Notes: a model not told the origin generated them from the letters alone. A stretch of 64,000 bases of DNA from Collinsella tanakaei (GCF_021531055.1 NZ_JADYTL010000001.1:372001-436000); one strand, 5' to 3'; shown: positions 1 to 9,132, counted from the first letter of the stretch. Made by a program: numbers and translations.

Positions 1-861
1 GGCGCCGATGACGCTACCCACGCCCGCCGCACTCGACAGCCAGCCCATCCACGAGATCTCGACCTGCAGCACGTCACGGTAGTACAGCGACTCGAGCGGA
101 TCGAACGCGCCGTAGCCCGCATACGCGAGCACGCCGACCCAGAACAGCAGCGCAAGCGACGGCACCGAGAACACGGTGCGCGCGGAATCGGCAAACGTGC
201 CGGACGCCACATCGCCAGGCGCCTGGGCCGACACGCCCTCCCCGGCCCCATCGGAAGCCCGACGACGCCCACGCGCGTATTCGGCACGCCGCAGCAAGGC
301 GACCGCCGGAATCGCCGCCGCCACGGCCAGCGCGCCGGCGAACACGAACACGCGCTGCGACGGCAGCACCGCGGCGATGAGACCGCCCACCGCCGGCCCC
401 ACCATGACCGCCGTGTTCGACACGACCGACAGCAGGGCGTTCACGCGATTGAGCACGTCGGCGTCGTCGCTCAGGTAGGCGGGATACGAGCTGAGATACG
501 CAAAGCTCAACCCGGTGGCAAAGCCGAACCCCGCGCTCATGGTGAGCACGTTGGTCACCGTGCAGGCGACGAACTGGAACATGACGCTCGTTGCGGCAGC
601 CACGGTGAGCGTCACGGCCGTATGCACCCGCGGCCCGCGCAGGTCGAGCAACGATCCACCGGCGGCGTTGCCGATGATGATGAACAGGTTGAAAAAGCCG
701 ACCGCGCCCGCGATGGAAAACGTGCTCGCCTGGAGCTGATAGGTCAGCGTTCCGATGATCCCGATGAAATATGCGGCCTGGACACCCAGATAGATCATGA
801 GGCGGACCGCTGCGAGCGCGAACGTCCCGCGCGGCAACCCGCGCAATGCGGAAACGAGCAT
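1..861 (-). CDS. MFS transporter, N-terminal part (runs off the window)
   Basis: The minus-strand frame is open from an ATG at 861 to the window edge (287 codons), so the C-terminus is missing. The translation has alternating hydrophobic stretches typical of major facilitator transporters (for example LMIYLGVQAAYFIGIIGTL near the N-terminus) and a charged central loop around residues 190-220 (rich in R, A and S) between two six-helix halves. AAGGGAGGG lies a few bases before the ATG and supports this start. It is probably an inner-membrane drug or metabolite exporter; the substrate cannot be told from the sequence. A large structured inverted repeat lies upstream. Confidence 0.8.
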   Translation of the reverse strand, partial: MLVSALRGLPRGTFALAAVRLMIYLGVQAAYFIGIIGTLTYQLQASTFSIAGAVGFFNLFIIIGNAAGGSLLDLRGPRVHTAVTLTVAAATSVMFQFVACTVTNVLTMSAGFGFATGLSFAYLSSYPAYLSDDADVLNRVNALLSVVSNTAVMVGPAVGGLIAAVLPSQRVFVFAGALAVAAAIPAVALLRRAEYARGRRRASDGAGEGVSAQAPGDVASGTFADSARTVFSVPSLALLFWVGVLAYAGYGAFDPLESLYYRDVLQVEISWMGWLSSAAGVGSVIGA

Positions 862-930
862 ACGACAGCCCTCCCTTCTGCCTCAAGATCGGTGTTGGCG
901 TGACAACATGATAGATCGCTGCGCATCGAC

Positions 931-1059
931 GCGTTTACGGTTCGGTTTTGGCGGCACCCGCCGAGTAGCCCGAAAAGCGGCAACCTTGCTACCTGCTGCT
1001 TTTCTGCAAGAGAGCAACCGTCTACTCGGACACCCCTCGCAAAACCGAACCGTAAACGC
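931..1059. repeat. Long nested inverted repeat (structured element)
   Basis: A perfect 20-bp inverted repeat (931-950 and 1040-1059, outer motif TACGGTTCGGTTTTG) encloses a symmetric 10x10 internal loop. Inside that are an 8-bp pair CCGAGTAG/CTACTCGG (961-968, 1022-1029) and a 7-bp pair GAAAAGC/GCTTTTC (972-978, 998-1004). The element lies between the stop of the HAD gene (1120) and the start of the MFS gene (861). No T-run follows either end, so it does not look like an ordinary terminator. The 15-mer CAAAACCGAACCGTA recurs at 51345-51359. It could be a regulatory leader, an operator pair or a MITE-like element. Confidence 0.75.
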
Positions 1060-1119
1060 AATGAGCGGTTCCGGGGGGCGGACCAAGCGGACTTCCGCGC
1101 CCCGATTCCCGGCCCAAAG

Positions 1120-1950
1120 CTAGGAAACGAGCTCGAGCAGCCGGTCGATCACCTGCGCCACGCCACGATCGTTATTGGACGGCGCCAGGAAACGCGCATG
1201 CGAGCGCATATGCTCCTCGGCGTTGGCCACCACGTAGCTGTGGCCCACGGCCTCGAGCATCTGGATGTCGTTGTACGTGTCGCCGAACGCCGCGGCATCG
1301 GCGGTCGGCACGCCCAGATGCGCGCACAGCCGCGTGATACCCGCCCCCTTGTCGACATCCTTGTTCATGAAGTCGATCCACTCCTTGCCGGCGTTGGTGA
1401 CCGAGAACCGGTCGGACCACGCGGCGTCGTACGTGCTCGCGAAGACCTCCTCGGCCGTGCGATCGGGGAAGTACACCGTGTACTTGTTGACGTCGGCATC
1501 GAGCTCGTCGAGCGAATCGAGGTAGACGATCTTGGTGAAGAAGCGACGGAAGAAATCGTCGTACACAGCATCGCAGCGGCGCAGGTAGCCGGCCTCGATG
1601 CCGCAGACGACCGGGCAGCCGCGACCGTCGGCCAAGGTGTAGTCGATCAGCTCGTGGTAGGTCGGCACGTCGATGAGGTCCTTGTAGATGAGCTCACCGC
1701 GGCAGCTGATCGCCGCGCCGTTGTCGGACAGCAGCGCCATGTGCTCGGCGACCTCGTGGAACATATCGGTGAGCGTGTAGAGCGGACGGCCGCTCGCCGC
1801 GCAAAACGTGATGCCCGCCTCGTCGAGCGCGCGGATGCGATCGAGCATGTTCGGCGGCATGCTGCCGTCGTCCGCCAGCAGCGTGCAGTCCATATCCGCG
1901 GCGACGAGCCTGACGCGCGCCAGCTCGGTATCGCCCTCAAAGCCCACCAT
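1120..1950 (-). CDS. Cof-type HAD-superfamily hydrolase
   Basis: This 276-residue cytosolic phosphatase of the Cof/YbiV type probably acts on small sugar phosphates or FMN-like substrates. HAD motif I is DMDCTLL (the more usual Gly is Cys here), motif II is the AASGR region, and motif IV is GDTYNDIQML. The C2-type cap domain lies between them, and the length fits the family. A GTG nine bases further upstream is also in frame, but GGGGGAG directly abuts it. ATG at 1950 has that Shine-Dalgarno at normal spacing and is chosen. The gene stands alone between polA and the MFS gene; the substrate is unknown. Confidence 0.85.
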   Translation of the reverse strand: MVGFEGDTELARVRLVAADMDCTLLADDGSMPPNMLDRIRALDEAGITFCAASGRPLYTLTDMFHEVAEHMALLSDNGAAISCRGELIYKDLIDVPTYHELIDYTLADGRGCPVVCGIEAGYLRRCDAVYDDFFRRFFTKIVYLDSLDELDADVNKYTVYFPDRTAEEVFASTYDAAWSDRFSVTNAGKEWIDFMNKDVDKGAGITRLCAHLGVPTADAAAFGDTYNDIQMLEAVGHSYVVANAEEHMRSHARFLAPSNNDRGVAQVIDRLLELVS

Positions 1951-2174
1951 CACGTGCACTCCCCCATTCCACGACGGACCACCTGTCCGCCGGCTTGTCT
2001 TCCGGTGGTATTCTAGCCAAGCTACGGCGACGGGGCCAGCCGTACGAGCGAGACGGTCCCGTCATCCATCGGGTCGACACCGCAGCCGCAGCAACCCGAC
2101 CAGCAGCTCGGCGGCGGCAACCGAGTCCGGGCATCGAGCACGCCGGCCGCCCGGCCCCATGTCTCGGGACCCGC

Positions 2175-4952
2175 TTACTTGGCGTCCGCCCAGGTGATGC
2201 CCGTGGACGCCTCGGCGATCAGCGGCACGCGCAGCTCGACCACGCCTTCCATCTCCTGCCGGACCATCTCGGTCAGGCGCTCGACCTCGGCCTCGGGGCA
2301 TTCGAAATCCAACTCGTCGTGCACCTGCAGGATCATGCGGGCGGCAAAACCCTCGTCACTCAGGCGGCGCGCCACGCGGACCATGGCGATCTTGATGATG
2401 TCGGCGGCGCTACCCTGCATGGGATGGTTCATGGCGGTGCGCTCGCCGAACGCGCGCTGCGCGGGGTTGCGCATCTTGAACTCGGGGATGGGGCGACGCC
2501 GCCCGAACATCGTCTCCGCATAGCCGCGGGCCTTCGCCTCGGCCACGGTGCGGTCCAGGTAGGCGCGCACGCCGGGATACGCCCGGAAGTACGCCTCGAT
2601 CATCTCGCGGGCCTCGGCCATGGGGATATCGAGCGACTGCGACAGGCCGTAGGCCTGCTGGCCGTACACGATGCCGAAGTTCACCGCCTTGGCGCGGCTG
2701 CGCAGCTCGCGCGTGACCTCGGACACGGGCACGCCGAACACGCGCGCCGCCGTCTCGGCATGGAAGTCCTCACCTTCATTGAAGGCAGCAACCAGATGCT
2801 CGTCAGCCGAGAGGTGCGCGAGCAGACGCAGCTCGATCTGGGAGTAGTCGACCGCCAAGAACACCTTGCCCTCGCCCGCCGAGAACGCCGTCTTGACGGT
2901 GTGCCCCAGCTCGGAGCGGGTGGGGATGTTCTGCAGGTTGGGGTTGGACGAGGACAGGCGCCCGGTGGCGGTGATGGTCTGGTTGTAGGTGGTGTGCACG
3001 CGATGGTCGCCGTACTGGCCGGCAAGCGGTCCCAGCGTGTCCAGATACGTGGACTTGATCTTGCTCTTCTCGCGCCACTCGAGGATCAGTCGGACGATCT
3101 CGTGGTCGCGGGCCAGATCCTCCAGGACCTTGGCGTTGGTGGAGTAGTAGCCGCGCTGGGTCTTCTTGAGGCCCTTGGTGGGCAGGCCCATCACGTCGAA
3201 CAAGATGTGCGACAGCTGCATGGGGCTGCCGATGTTGAACGTATCGTCGCCCGCGAGCGCCCGGATGCGCCCGGCGAGCTCGTCGATCTGCCCGGTGAGC
3301 TTGTCGGACATGGCGCGCAGGCGCTCGGGGTCCACGAGCATGCCGGTGCGCTCCATATCCACGAGCACGGGCACGAGCGGCATCTCGATCTGCGTGAACA
3401 CGGCAACCGCGCCGCCGGCATCGAGCGCGGTGGCAAGCGGCTCGAGTGCCGTCAGGGCCACAATGGCCGAGCGCGCCGCGGCAGGCAGCGCGTCGTCGGC
3501 GGCACCGTCCTCGCCCGATGCGGGCGGCAAGGGCTTGCCCAGATAGGTATCGGCGATGTACGCGTCGTCGAACGACGAGCGGGCCGAATCGAGCAGGTAC
3601 GCCGCGACCACGGTGTCAAAGATACGCGACGCGTCGACGTCGAGCGCGTCCATACGAGCGGGCGCCGCGGAGTCGGCGGGCACGAGCTCGTGGATGAGCG
3701 CCTTCACGTCGGGCGAGACCACCTTGCCCTCGGCGAACAAGCGCATGAGCACCCCGGCGATGAGTCCCTGCGAAACATCGAAACCGTCCACCGCGGGAAG
3801 CGCGGCGGCCATACCGCCATCGGGCTCCTCGAAGGCGAGCAGTGCATCGGGCACGGCGACCCACAGCGTATGGGTGAGGCCGAACAGCGCGTCGGCCTCA
3901 CGGTCGTCGTCGAGCACGGCGGCAACCCACTCCCCCGCCTCGAGTGCCGCGGCGAGCGCGGCGATGGCATCGGCCACGCCCTCACCGGTCTCCGCACGAG
4001 CATACGTCACCTCGGGCAGCTCCAGGCACGCGGCGGCCTGCGCCGAGCCATCCGCCTCGCCGTCGATGAGGGCCAAGAAGCGATTCTGCATGGCATTGAT
4101 GCCCAGCTCACCCAAGGCGGCGGATACCGCGGCGGCGTCGTAGGCCGGAAACGCCGTATGGTCGAAGTCGAGCTCCACGGGGGCGTTCGTCTGGATGGTC
4201 GCCACGCGGCGCGAGAGCAGCGCGTCGTCGATATGGGCGCGCAGGTTCTCGCCCATCTTGCCCTTGACCTCGTCGGCATGGGCGATGACCTCGTCGAGCG
4301 AGCCGTACTGGGCGATCAGGGCGCTGGCCTTCTTGGGGCCGATGCCCGGCACGCCGGGGATGTTGTCGGACGAATCGCCCTTGAGGCCGTAGAAGTCCGG
4401 CACGAGCTCGGGCGTGATGCCATGATAGAGGTCCTCGACCGACTCGGGCGTCATGATCTGCACGTCGGACAGGCCCTTCTTGGTGCCCACGATGCGCACG
4501 TGCTCGGTGGACAGCTGGTACATGTCGCGGTCGCCGGTGATGAGGTACATATCGCACCCGGCGGCCTCGCCGGCGCGCGCGAGGGTGCCCAGGATGTCGT
4601 CGCCCTCCCAGCCCTCGGCCTCGAGGATGGGCACGGACAGCTCGCCGAGCAGCTTTTTGATCATGGGGAACTGCTCGCGCAGGTCGGGGTCCATGGGCGG
4701 ACGCTGCGCCTTGTACTGCGGCAGCATCTCCATGCGCACACGCGGCTTGCCCTTATCGAACGCCACGGCGACGCCATCGGGATGGAAGGCGTCGACCATC
4801 TTGAGGAACATGTTGAGGAAGCCGAAGATGGCATTGGTGGGCCGACCGTCCGGCGCGTTCATGGTGGGAGGCACGGCGTGGAAGGCGCGGTGCATGAGCG
4901 AGTTGCCGTCGATGACGGCGAAGGTACGACGGGTGCCGGCGATATCTGACAT
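2175..4952 (-). CDS. polA: DNA polymerase I
   Basis: This 925-residue protein carries out repair and Okazaki-fragment processing synthesis. The N-terminal 5' nuclease domain (about residues 10-290) has VIDGNSLMHRAF, GDRDMYQL and the helix-hairpin-helix region GVPGIGPKKA. The middle domain (about 300-520) has the 3'-5' exonuclease fold region but lacks recognisable DxE/DxxD proofreading acidic residues, as in many Gram-positive Pol I enzymes. The polymerase domain carries motif A DYSQIELRLLAHLS near 701, motif B RSRAKAVNFGIVYG near 751, and motif C QVHDELDF near 876. Start ATG 4952 has AGAGGA upstream and a likely -10 box at 4983-4988. The 984-codon plus-strand frame over this gene is its shadow. 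Confidence 0.97.
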   Translation of the reverse strand: MSDIAGTRRTFAVIDGNSLMHRAFHAVPPTMNAPDGRPTNAIFGFLNMFLKMVDAFHPDGVAVAFDKGKPRVRMEMLPQYKAQRPPMDPDLREQFPMIKKLLGELSVPILEAEGWEGDDILGTLARAGEAAGCDMYLITGDRDMYQLSTEHVRIVGTKKGLSDVQIMTPESVEDLYHGITPELVPDFYGLKGDSSDNIPGVPGIGPKKASALIAQYGSLDEVIAHADEVKGKMGENLRAHIDDALLSRRVATIQTNAPVELDFDHTAFPAYDAAAVSAALGELGINAMQNRFLALIDGEADGSAQAAACLELPEVTYARAETGEGVADAIAALAAALEAGEWVAAVLDDDREADALFGLTHTLWVAVPDALLAFEEPDGGMAAALPAVDGFDVSQGLIAGVLMRLFAEGKVVSPDVKALIHELVPADSAAPARMDALDVDASRIFDTVVAAYLLDSARSSFDDAYIADTYLGKPLPPASGEDGAADDALPAAARSAIVALTALEPLATALDAGGAVAVFTQIEMPLVPVLVDMERTGMLVDPERLRAMSDKLTGQIDELAGRIRALAGDDTFNIGSPMQLSHILFDVMGLPTKGLKKTQRGYYSTNAKVLEDLARDHEIVRLILEWREKSKIKSTYLDTLGPLAGQYGDHRVHTTYNQTITATGRLSSSNPNLQNIPTRSELGHTVKTAFSAGEGKVFLAVDYSQIELRLLAHLSADEHLVAAFNEGEDFHAETAARVFGVPVSEVTRELRSRAKAVNFGIVYGQQAYGLSQSLDIPMAEAREMIEAYFRAYPGVRAYLDRTVAEAKARGYAETMFGRRRPIPEFKMRNPAQRAFGERTAMNHPMQGSAADIIKIAMVRVARRLSDEGFAARMILQVHDELDFECPEAEVERLTEMVRQEMEGVVELRVPLIAEASTGITWADAK

Positions 4953-4982
4953 GGAGACGTCCTCTCGTTGGTTGCTCCCACC

Positions 4983-4988
4983 AGTCTA
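4983..4988 (-). promoter_or_regulatory. Putative -10 box of polA
   Basis: The minus strand reads GGGTAGACTGG about 31 bases before the polA ATG, giving a TAGACT -10 hexamer. The same decamer GGGTAGACTG lies at the same distance before pgeF (59221-59226). No clear -35 hexamer is seen, so this rests on position and the match between the two sites. Confidence 0.4.
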
Positions 4989-5116
4989 CCCGCCCGCACC
5001 GACGCGCGCGAGCGCGGAAGCGATCGGCGACATTTTTTGCAGCGGATCACAAGACACCCGCCGAACAAGACTGGTCGGTTTGAGCATGCGACATCGATCG
5101 CCCTGTCGCTCGCGCG

Positions 5117-5231
5117 CTACGGCCTGCCCTACTGATGCTCACCGCGATGGTGGTCGGCAAGCCAGCGATAGTAGGCAACACGCCGCATGGCGACCTGGCC
5201 GAGGTTGAAGTCGACGAACAGCAGGCTGTTG
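5117..5231 (-). pseudogene. Fragment: duplicate 3' end of the YheC-type ATP-grasp gene
   Basis: These 115 bases match 6364-6478 with 8 differences by my hand alignment. On the minus strand they encode only the last part of the ATP-grasp protein, ending LADHHRGEHQ and a stop. The match stops abruptly at the conserved NSL codons, after which unrelated sequence leads into the Abi gene. It is a truncated remnant, and with the second copy it flanks the Abi gene as direct repeats. The rest of 4953-5281 holds nothing else I can recognise. Confidence 0.85.
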
Positions 5232-5281
5232 TTGCAAATAATCGGACCCCAGTCATTTTCTTATAGGCAAGATCGCTTCAA

Positions 5282-6244
5282 TCACCGCTGTTCAACCGGC
5301 ATTTCGCATCGAATGACGGTTTCCCAATCTTCCGGAAAACCCATCGGTTTCAAGGAGACCGATGGGTGGGCTCTCACGACCTCAACGATCTGACCGGTCA
5401 AACACCCCCATTTTGCCGGCCAAGATTTCTCGTACATGCGCTTAAGCACGAGAAGCGTCGGGAATTCTTTCTCCCCGTCGTATCGAGCATCCGCCCTAAG
5501 AAGATTGGGCCGTACGGTCACAACGCGGTTGTACAGACGGCTGTGATGTCCACAGATATTTCGGATGTACGTTAGATGTCTGAGCCAGCTCCTAAGGATG
5601 AACGGCTTCACTCCGAACCCATTGGCAACCAGCTTTGCAACGTTACTTTTGGCGGCATCCAGATTGCCGTAGAGCTGGGAGACGGTTCCCATGCTCATGA
5701 TTTCGACTGCCGCCCATATGGGAAGATCGCCGTATTTATCGATATTATGGACGACACACGGCACCCCATCGCGCAACGCCCTGCTCTTCTCCCTTGTGAG
5801 GGACTCCATGGATTTGGCGTGCGCCATCGTGTTCTTAAAGTAACGGTTATCTTCATGTGCGACCGCGCCGCATTCCATAGCCATATGGTAAGCGAAAAGC
5901 GTGCGCGCCTTGATCTCGATGGGACTGATGACGCGCCAAACCCAATCCCTCAGCTCACCATCGAACTGATAGGTCTCCCATATGTCATCGAACGTGGTAC
6001 CCGGAGTGAAGCGTCCATTCTCCTCGAAGGTAAGCCAGTAACCACGAAGGCGATAATAGTTCGATTCTGCGAGACGCCGAAGCGCGGACAGCTCGTTTTC
6101 GACCGCGAGACCGCGGGACTCCATCAGGGAGAGCTGCTCCCTGAACGAACGCGGAGGTTTCATCGAGATAAAAAACGACCCCGCCTGGTTCGCTCCATTT
6201 CCATGGGTCGCGTGCGGGGTACTGTCATCGAGCATTCTACCCAT
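5282..6244 (-). CDS. Abi family (Abi_2/AbiD-AbiF) abortive infection protein
   Basis: This 320-residue protein resembles the Abi_2 family of anti-phage abortive-infection proteins, which are HEPN-type RNases. Family marks include an N-terminal helical block (SFREQLSLMESRGL, then LRRLAESNYYRLRGYWLTF) and the HEPN catalytic pattern R-x4-H near residue 226 (RNICGHHSRLYNR). The first in-frame start is a TTG at 6262, but GGAGGGG lies inside those codons. ATG 6244 has that Shine-Dalgarno at ideal spacing, so it is chosen. The gene looks less GC-rich than its neighbours and sits between two copies of the 3' end of another gene, which suggests acquisition. Its target is unknown and no partner antitoxin is visible. 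Confidence 0.85.
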   Translation of the reverse strand: MGRMLDDSTPHATHGNGANQAGSFFISMKPPRSFREQLSLMESRGLAVENELSALRRLAESNYYRLRGYWLTFEENGRFTPGTTFDDIWETYQFDGELRDWVWRVISPIEIKARTLFAYHMAMECGAVAHEDNRYFKNTMAHAKSMESLTREKSRALRDGVPCVVHNIDKYGDLPIWAAVEIMSMGTVSQLYGNLDAAKSNVAKLVANGFGVKPFILRSWLRHLTYIRNICGHHSRLYNRVVTVRPNLLRADARYDGEKEFPTLLVLKRMYEKSWPAKWGCLTGQIVEVVRAHPSVSLKPMGFPEDWETVIRCEMPVEQR

Positions 6245-6363
6245 CGTGGCCCCTCCATTCAATACCGCCTATCGATTGCTCGGCATCATACTAAACAACG
6301 GGACGATATGCGCGTTTGCCCAAGTGGGATCCTGCTGGGGCACCGTCGGAAGCTCCGTGCGCC

Positions 6364-6478
6364 CTACGACCTCCCCTACTGATGCTCGCCGCGATGGTGG
6401 TCGGCAAGCCAGCGGTAGTAGGCCACGCGACGCATGGCGACCTGGCCGAGGTTGAAGTCGACGAACGGCAGGCTGTTG
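6364..6478 (-). repeat. Direct repeat partner of 5117-5231
   Basis: This is the 115-bp 3' end of the ATP-grasp pseudogene, about 93% identical to 5117-5231. The two copies lie in the same orientation and bracket the Abi gene. Confidence 0.85.
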
Positions 6479-6893
6479 ATCTCGAAGATGTGCAGGTCGC
6501 CCGCGTCGGTGATCGCCACGTCTATGCCGAGCGTGCACAGCTCGACGCCGCGCTGCTCCTCGAACCACGCGGGGACCGTTGCCGCAAGCTCCCGCAGGCG
6601 CTCCACGATCAACTCCCAGCAGTCGGGACGGTTGGCCTTGAGGAACGGCTCGAGCTCGGCCATGCCGCCACCTTCGTTGATATTCGAGATGATCTTCTGC
6701 CCGATGCCGATGCGCACGAGCATGCTCGCGGGTTCCCACTCGCCCGACCCGTTCTTTTCCATATGCACGCGGCAGTCGAACGGGTCGCCCGCGGCGCTGC
6801 GAGACGAGATGTACTTCTGAGCGATATGGGGCTTTTCGAAAAGCGGGCTTGGGGATCACGAACCGCTTGGCGTTCGCCGTACATGACACTTGC
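6376..6893 (-). pseudogene. YheC/YheD-type ATP-grasp gene, 5'-truncated and frameshifted
   Basis: The open frame 6376-6768 encodes the C-terminal half of an ATP-grasp ligase of the YheC/D type (NINEGGGMAELEPFLK, ELCTLGIDVAITDAGDLHIFEIN, then FVDFNLGQVAMRRVAYYRW). Reading further upstream, homology continues through KYISSRSAAGDPFDCRVHMEK to LFEKPHIAQ. There an in-frame TGA appears, while a +1 frame continues as RFVIPKP. A single extra base near 6850 restores a plausible RFVIPKPLFEKPHIAQKY. About 20 codons further upstream the homology ends at the terminator of the next gene. The gene is therefore broken twice; a functional C-terminal peptide is unlikely. Confidence 0.75.
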
Positions 6894-6898
6894 GACCT

Positions 6899-6935
6899 GA
6901 AAAAACGCCCTGACGTCATTATGACATCAGGGCGC
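6899..6935 (-). terminator. Rho-independent terminator of the NlpC/P60-like gene
   Basis: On the minus strand a hairpin with arms CGCCCTGATGTCA / TGACGTCAGGGCG is followed by TTTTTT. It lies about 30 bases past the stop codon at 6967. Confidence 0.85.
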
Positions 6936-6966
6936 ATGAAATCGGCAGTGCATCTGTCAAGGCATA

Positions 6967-9132
6967 TCAGGCAGTCAGATCAACCTTACCGAACCAGCCG
7001 CACTTGGGCGTGGAGAGAGCACTGTAGTACTCGACCCACTCGTCAAGCGAGATCGTCCGGATAGAACCGATGTTATCCATGACCTTCCCATTGCCGATAT
7101 AGACGGCGACATGACCATAGATGCGACCGGCAGCACTCGCGGGCGAGGAATCGACCGCGATGATCATGCCGGGCTTGATCTTGAACGGAGACGTCTTGCA
7201 ATACGCGAAATACATATCGTCCGCATTGCCGCCCCAGCTTCCAATGCCCGCATTCTGGAACACGTACGTGATCCACGCCGCGCACAAACCACCACCAGGA
7301 GAAGGCGTTGTCTTGCACGCCTCGATAACGCGAAGCTGGGCATCGCTCAGATAGTGAGCGACTTTGCCATCGGTTCCGAAATCGTAATCGACGCCGTCAA
7401 TCACCTGGGATCCGGTTGCCATCACACCGTCGGCGGCAAAATACGACCACCCGGACCCGTCATTCCATTCAATCCAGCCGGTGAACATTGCGCCGGTGGA
7501 ATCAAAGTAATAGTACTGACCGGAAACACTCCACTTACCCTTGAGTGTTTCGCGCGTATCTCGCTTGAAATAGTACTTCTTGCCACCAAGCGTCCACCAG
7601 CCTTGCGCCGCTGCGCAATTCTGACCCTTGGAGAAGTACGAACGCTTTCCATTCGTCCACGTATGCCAGCCGGTAATCGCGCACCTTGTCTCCGGATCGA
7701 AGAAGTAGAGCTTGTTATCGATCGTCCAGCGATTCTTCGCGGCGGCACCCTGATAAGAGGGAGCAAGGTAAGAGCGCTTTCCATTCGACCACGTATGCCA
7801 GCCGATAACCGATTGACGGGTCAGCTCATCAAAGTAATAAATCCTACCGTCGACCGTCCACTTGAATTTGGCAGCAGCACCCCCATGAGAAGGTGAGAAG
7901 TAGCTGAGCGTTCCCTCGTCCCAATCATAAAGGCCGATGAATACGTAACCGTCTTCGGTGACCTTGTAGAAAGAGCCCTCGATGGAATTGAGGCCAGAAG
8001 ACGCCTGCGGCGTGCGCCGAGTCTCCGGATCGAAATAATACCTATGACCGTCAAGGGTCCACCAACGCTTCGCGGCGGCGCCGTCGTTATTATTAGAAAA
8101 ATAGGAGACCGTTCCATCTTTCCAACGGTGCATGCCCATGTACACAGAGCCGCTATCTTGAATAAGATAATACTTGTCGCCAATTTGTGCGTAACCCGGA
8201 AGAAGCGTCTTACGTGTCACCGGATCGAAGTAATACCGGTCGCCCCCGATAATCCACCAAGCCTTTGCCGCAGCTCCGCCTTTATTCTTGGCAAAATACG
8301 AACGGGTGCCATCTTCCCATGTGTAAAGATCGAATATCTGGGCGAAAGTCTGCTCATCGAAGTAGTACACCTTATCGTCGAGCTCGAGAAGACCGCCGAC
8401 GGCGTACCCTTTGGAATTGAAGTAATACGTAACGCCGTCAATAGTGTAGAACTCGTCAGCCAGAATCTCTCCGCTGGAAAGCACGAATGTGTATCCGTCT
8501 TCATCTTCGAACAGAACACCCTTATCGTCTTCCGCGAGAATAACTTTGCTGGAATCTTCGTCTTCAGAATCGGCAGGCAGCTTATTGTCGATATCTTCGG
8601 AGGACGAATCGGAGACGGCGTCAGACTCCGAATCGGAAGCTACTTCAAGCTCTTCGTCATTCTCGAATTCTCCAACGGACTCGAACTCGAAACCATTGTC
8701 GATAGAAGGACTCTCCTCGTTCGAGTCATCGTTTTGCATTTTTTCGGATTCAACGGTAGCGTTCGACTCGCCTTCATCGTTGCAGCCGGCTTCGACATCC
8801 GTGAAGTCCGAACTTCCAGAAACCGGATCGGAAGGCCCTCCGGTCATTCCGTCGGAAAGAGCAGAATCGTTAGGAGCTGACTCGATAACATCAACGACAA
8901 CATCGGAATCGGCGTTATCAGCATGTGCGCTCTGCACCGGAGTCTCATTGAGTTCATTGGAATCGGACAGCTTGGAACCACCATCGATGGCAGCCGAACC
9001 GATCTCTTCCTTAGTGACGATGAGATCTGTGGGACAGTCTTCCGCCACCGCAACGTTAGGCGCACCCACACCGAATACCGATAGACAGCAAGCGAGCGCC
9101 AACGCTATCGAACGCGTTCTCAATCTACGCAT
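6967..9132 (-). CDS. Secreted NlpC/P60-like wall hydrolase with wall-binding repeats
   Basis: This 721-residue exported protein has a signal peptide (MRRLRTRSIALALACC through the AVAED region). Next is a long acidic, Ser/Asp-rich spacer (about residues 35-200), then about five copies of a two-part wall-binding repeat of the GWHTWxNGKRSYF / GAAAKxWWTIDGxxYYFD kind. The C-terminal domain has Cys in GGGLCAAWITYVF (near 617) and His in YGHVAVYIGNGKVM (near 672), the Cys-His arrangement of NlpC/P60-CHAP endopeptidases. It probably cuts peptidoglycan stem peptides at the cell surface. ATG 9132 is chosen over the in-frame start at 9156 because GAGGGG sits six bases before it. It has its own terminator and appears monocistronic. 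Confidence 0.85.
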   Translation of the reverse strand: MRRLRTRSIALALACCLSVFGVGAPNVAVAEDCPTDLIVTKEEIGSAAIDGGSKLSDSNELNETPVQSAHADNADSDVVVDVIESAPNDSALSDGMTGGPSDPVSGSSDFTDVEAGCNDEGESNATVESEKMQNDDSNEESPSIDNGFEFESVGEFENDEELEVASDSESDAVSDSSSEDIDNKLPADSEDEDSSKVILAEDDKGVLFEDEDGYTFVLSSGEILADEFYTIDGVTYYFNSKGYAVGGLLELDDKVYYFDEQTFAQIFDLYTWEDGTRSYFAKNKGGAAAKAWWIIGGDRYYFDPVTRKTLLPGYAQIGDKYYLIQDSGSVYMGMHRWKDGTVSYFSNNNDGAAAKRWWTLDGHRYYFDPETRRTPQASSGLNSIEGSFYKVTEDGYVFIGLYDWDEGTLSYFSPSHGGAAAKFKWTVDGRIYYFDELTRQSVIGWHTWSNGKRSYLAPSYQGAAAKNRWTIDNKLYFFDPETRCAITGWHTWTNGKRSYFSKGQNCAAAQGWWTLGGKKYYFKRDTRETLKGKWSVSGQYYYFDSTGAMFTGWIEWNDGSGWSYFAADGVMATGSQVIDGVDYDFGTDGKVAHYLSDAQLRVIEACKTTPSPGGGLCAAWITYVFQNAGIGSWGGNADDMYFAYCKTSPFKIKPGMIIAVDSSPASAAGRIYGHVAVYIGNGKVMDNIGSIRTISLDEWVEYYSALSTPKCGWFGKVDLTA

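Noticed and set aside
1995-4949. 984-codon plus-strand open frame
   Set aside because: It lies exactly antisense to polA, is His/Arg/Gly-rich low-complexity sequence, and arises from high-GC codon usage.
5117-6478. Composite transposon around the Abi gene
   Set aside because: The flanking repeats are coding remnants; no transposase or terminal inverted repeats were found.
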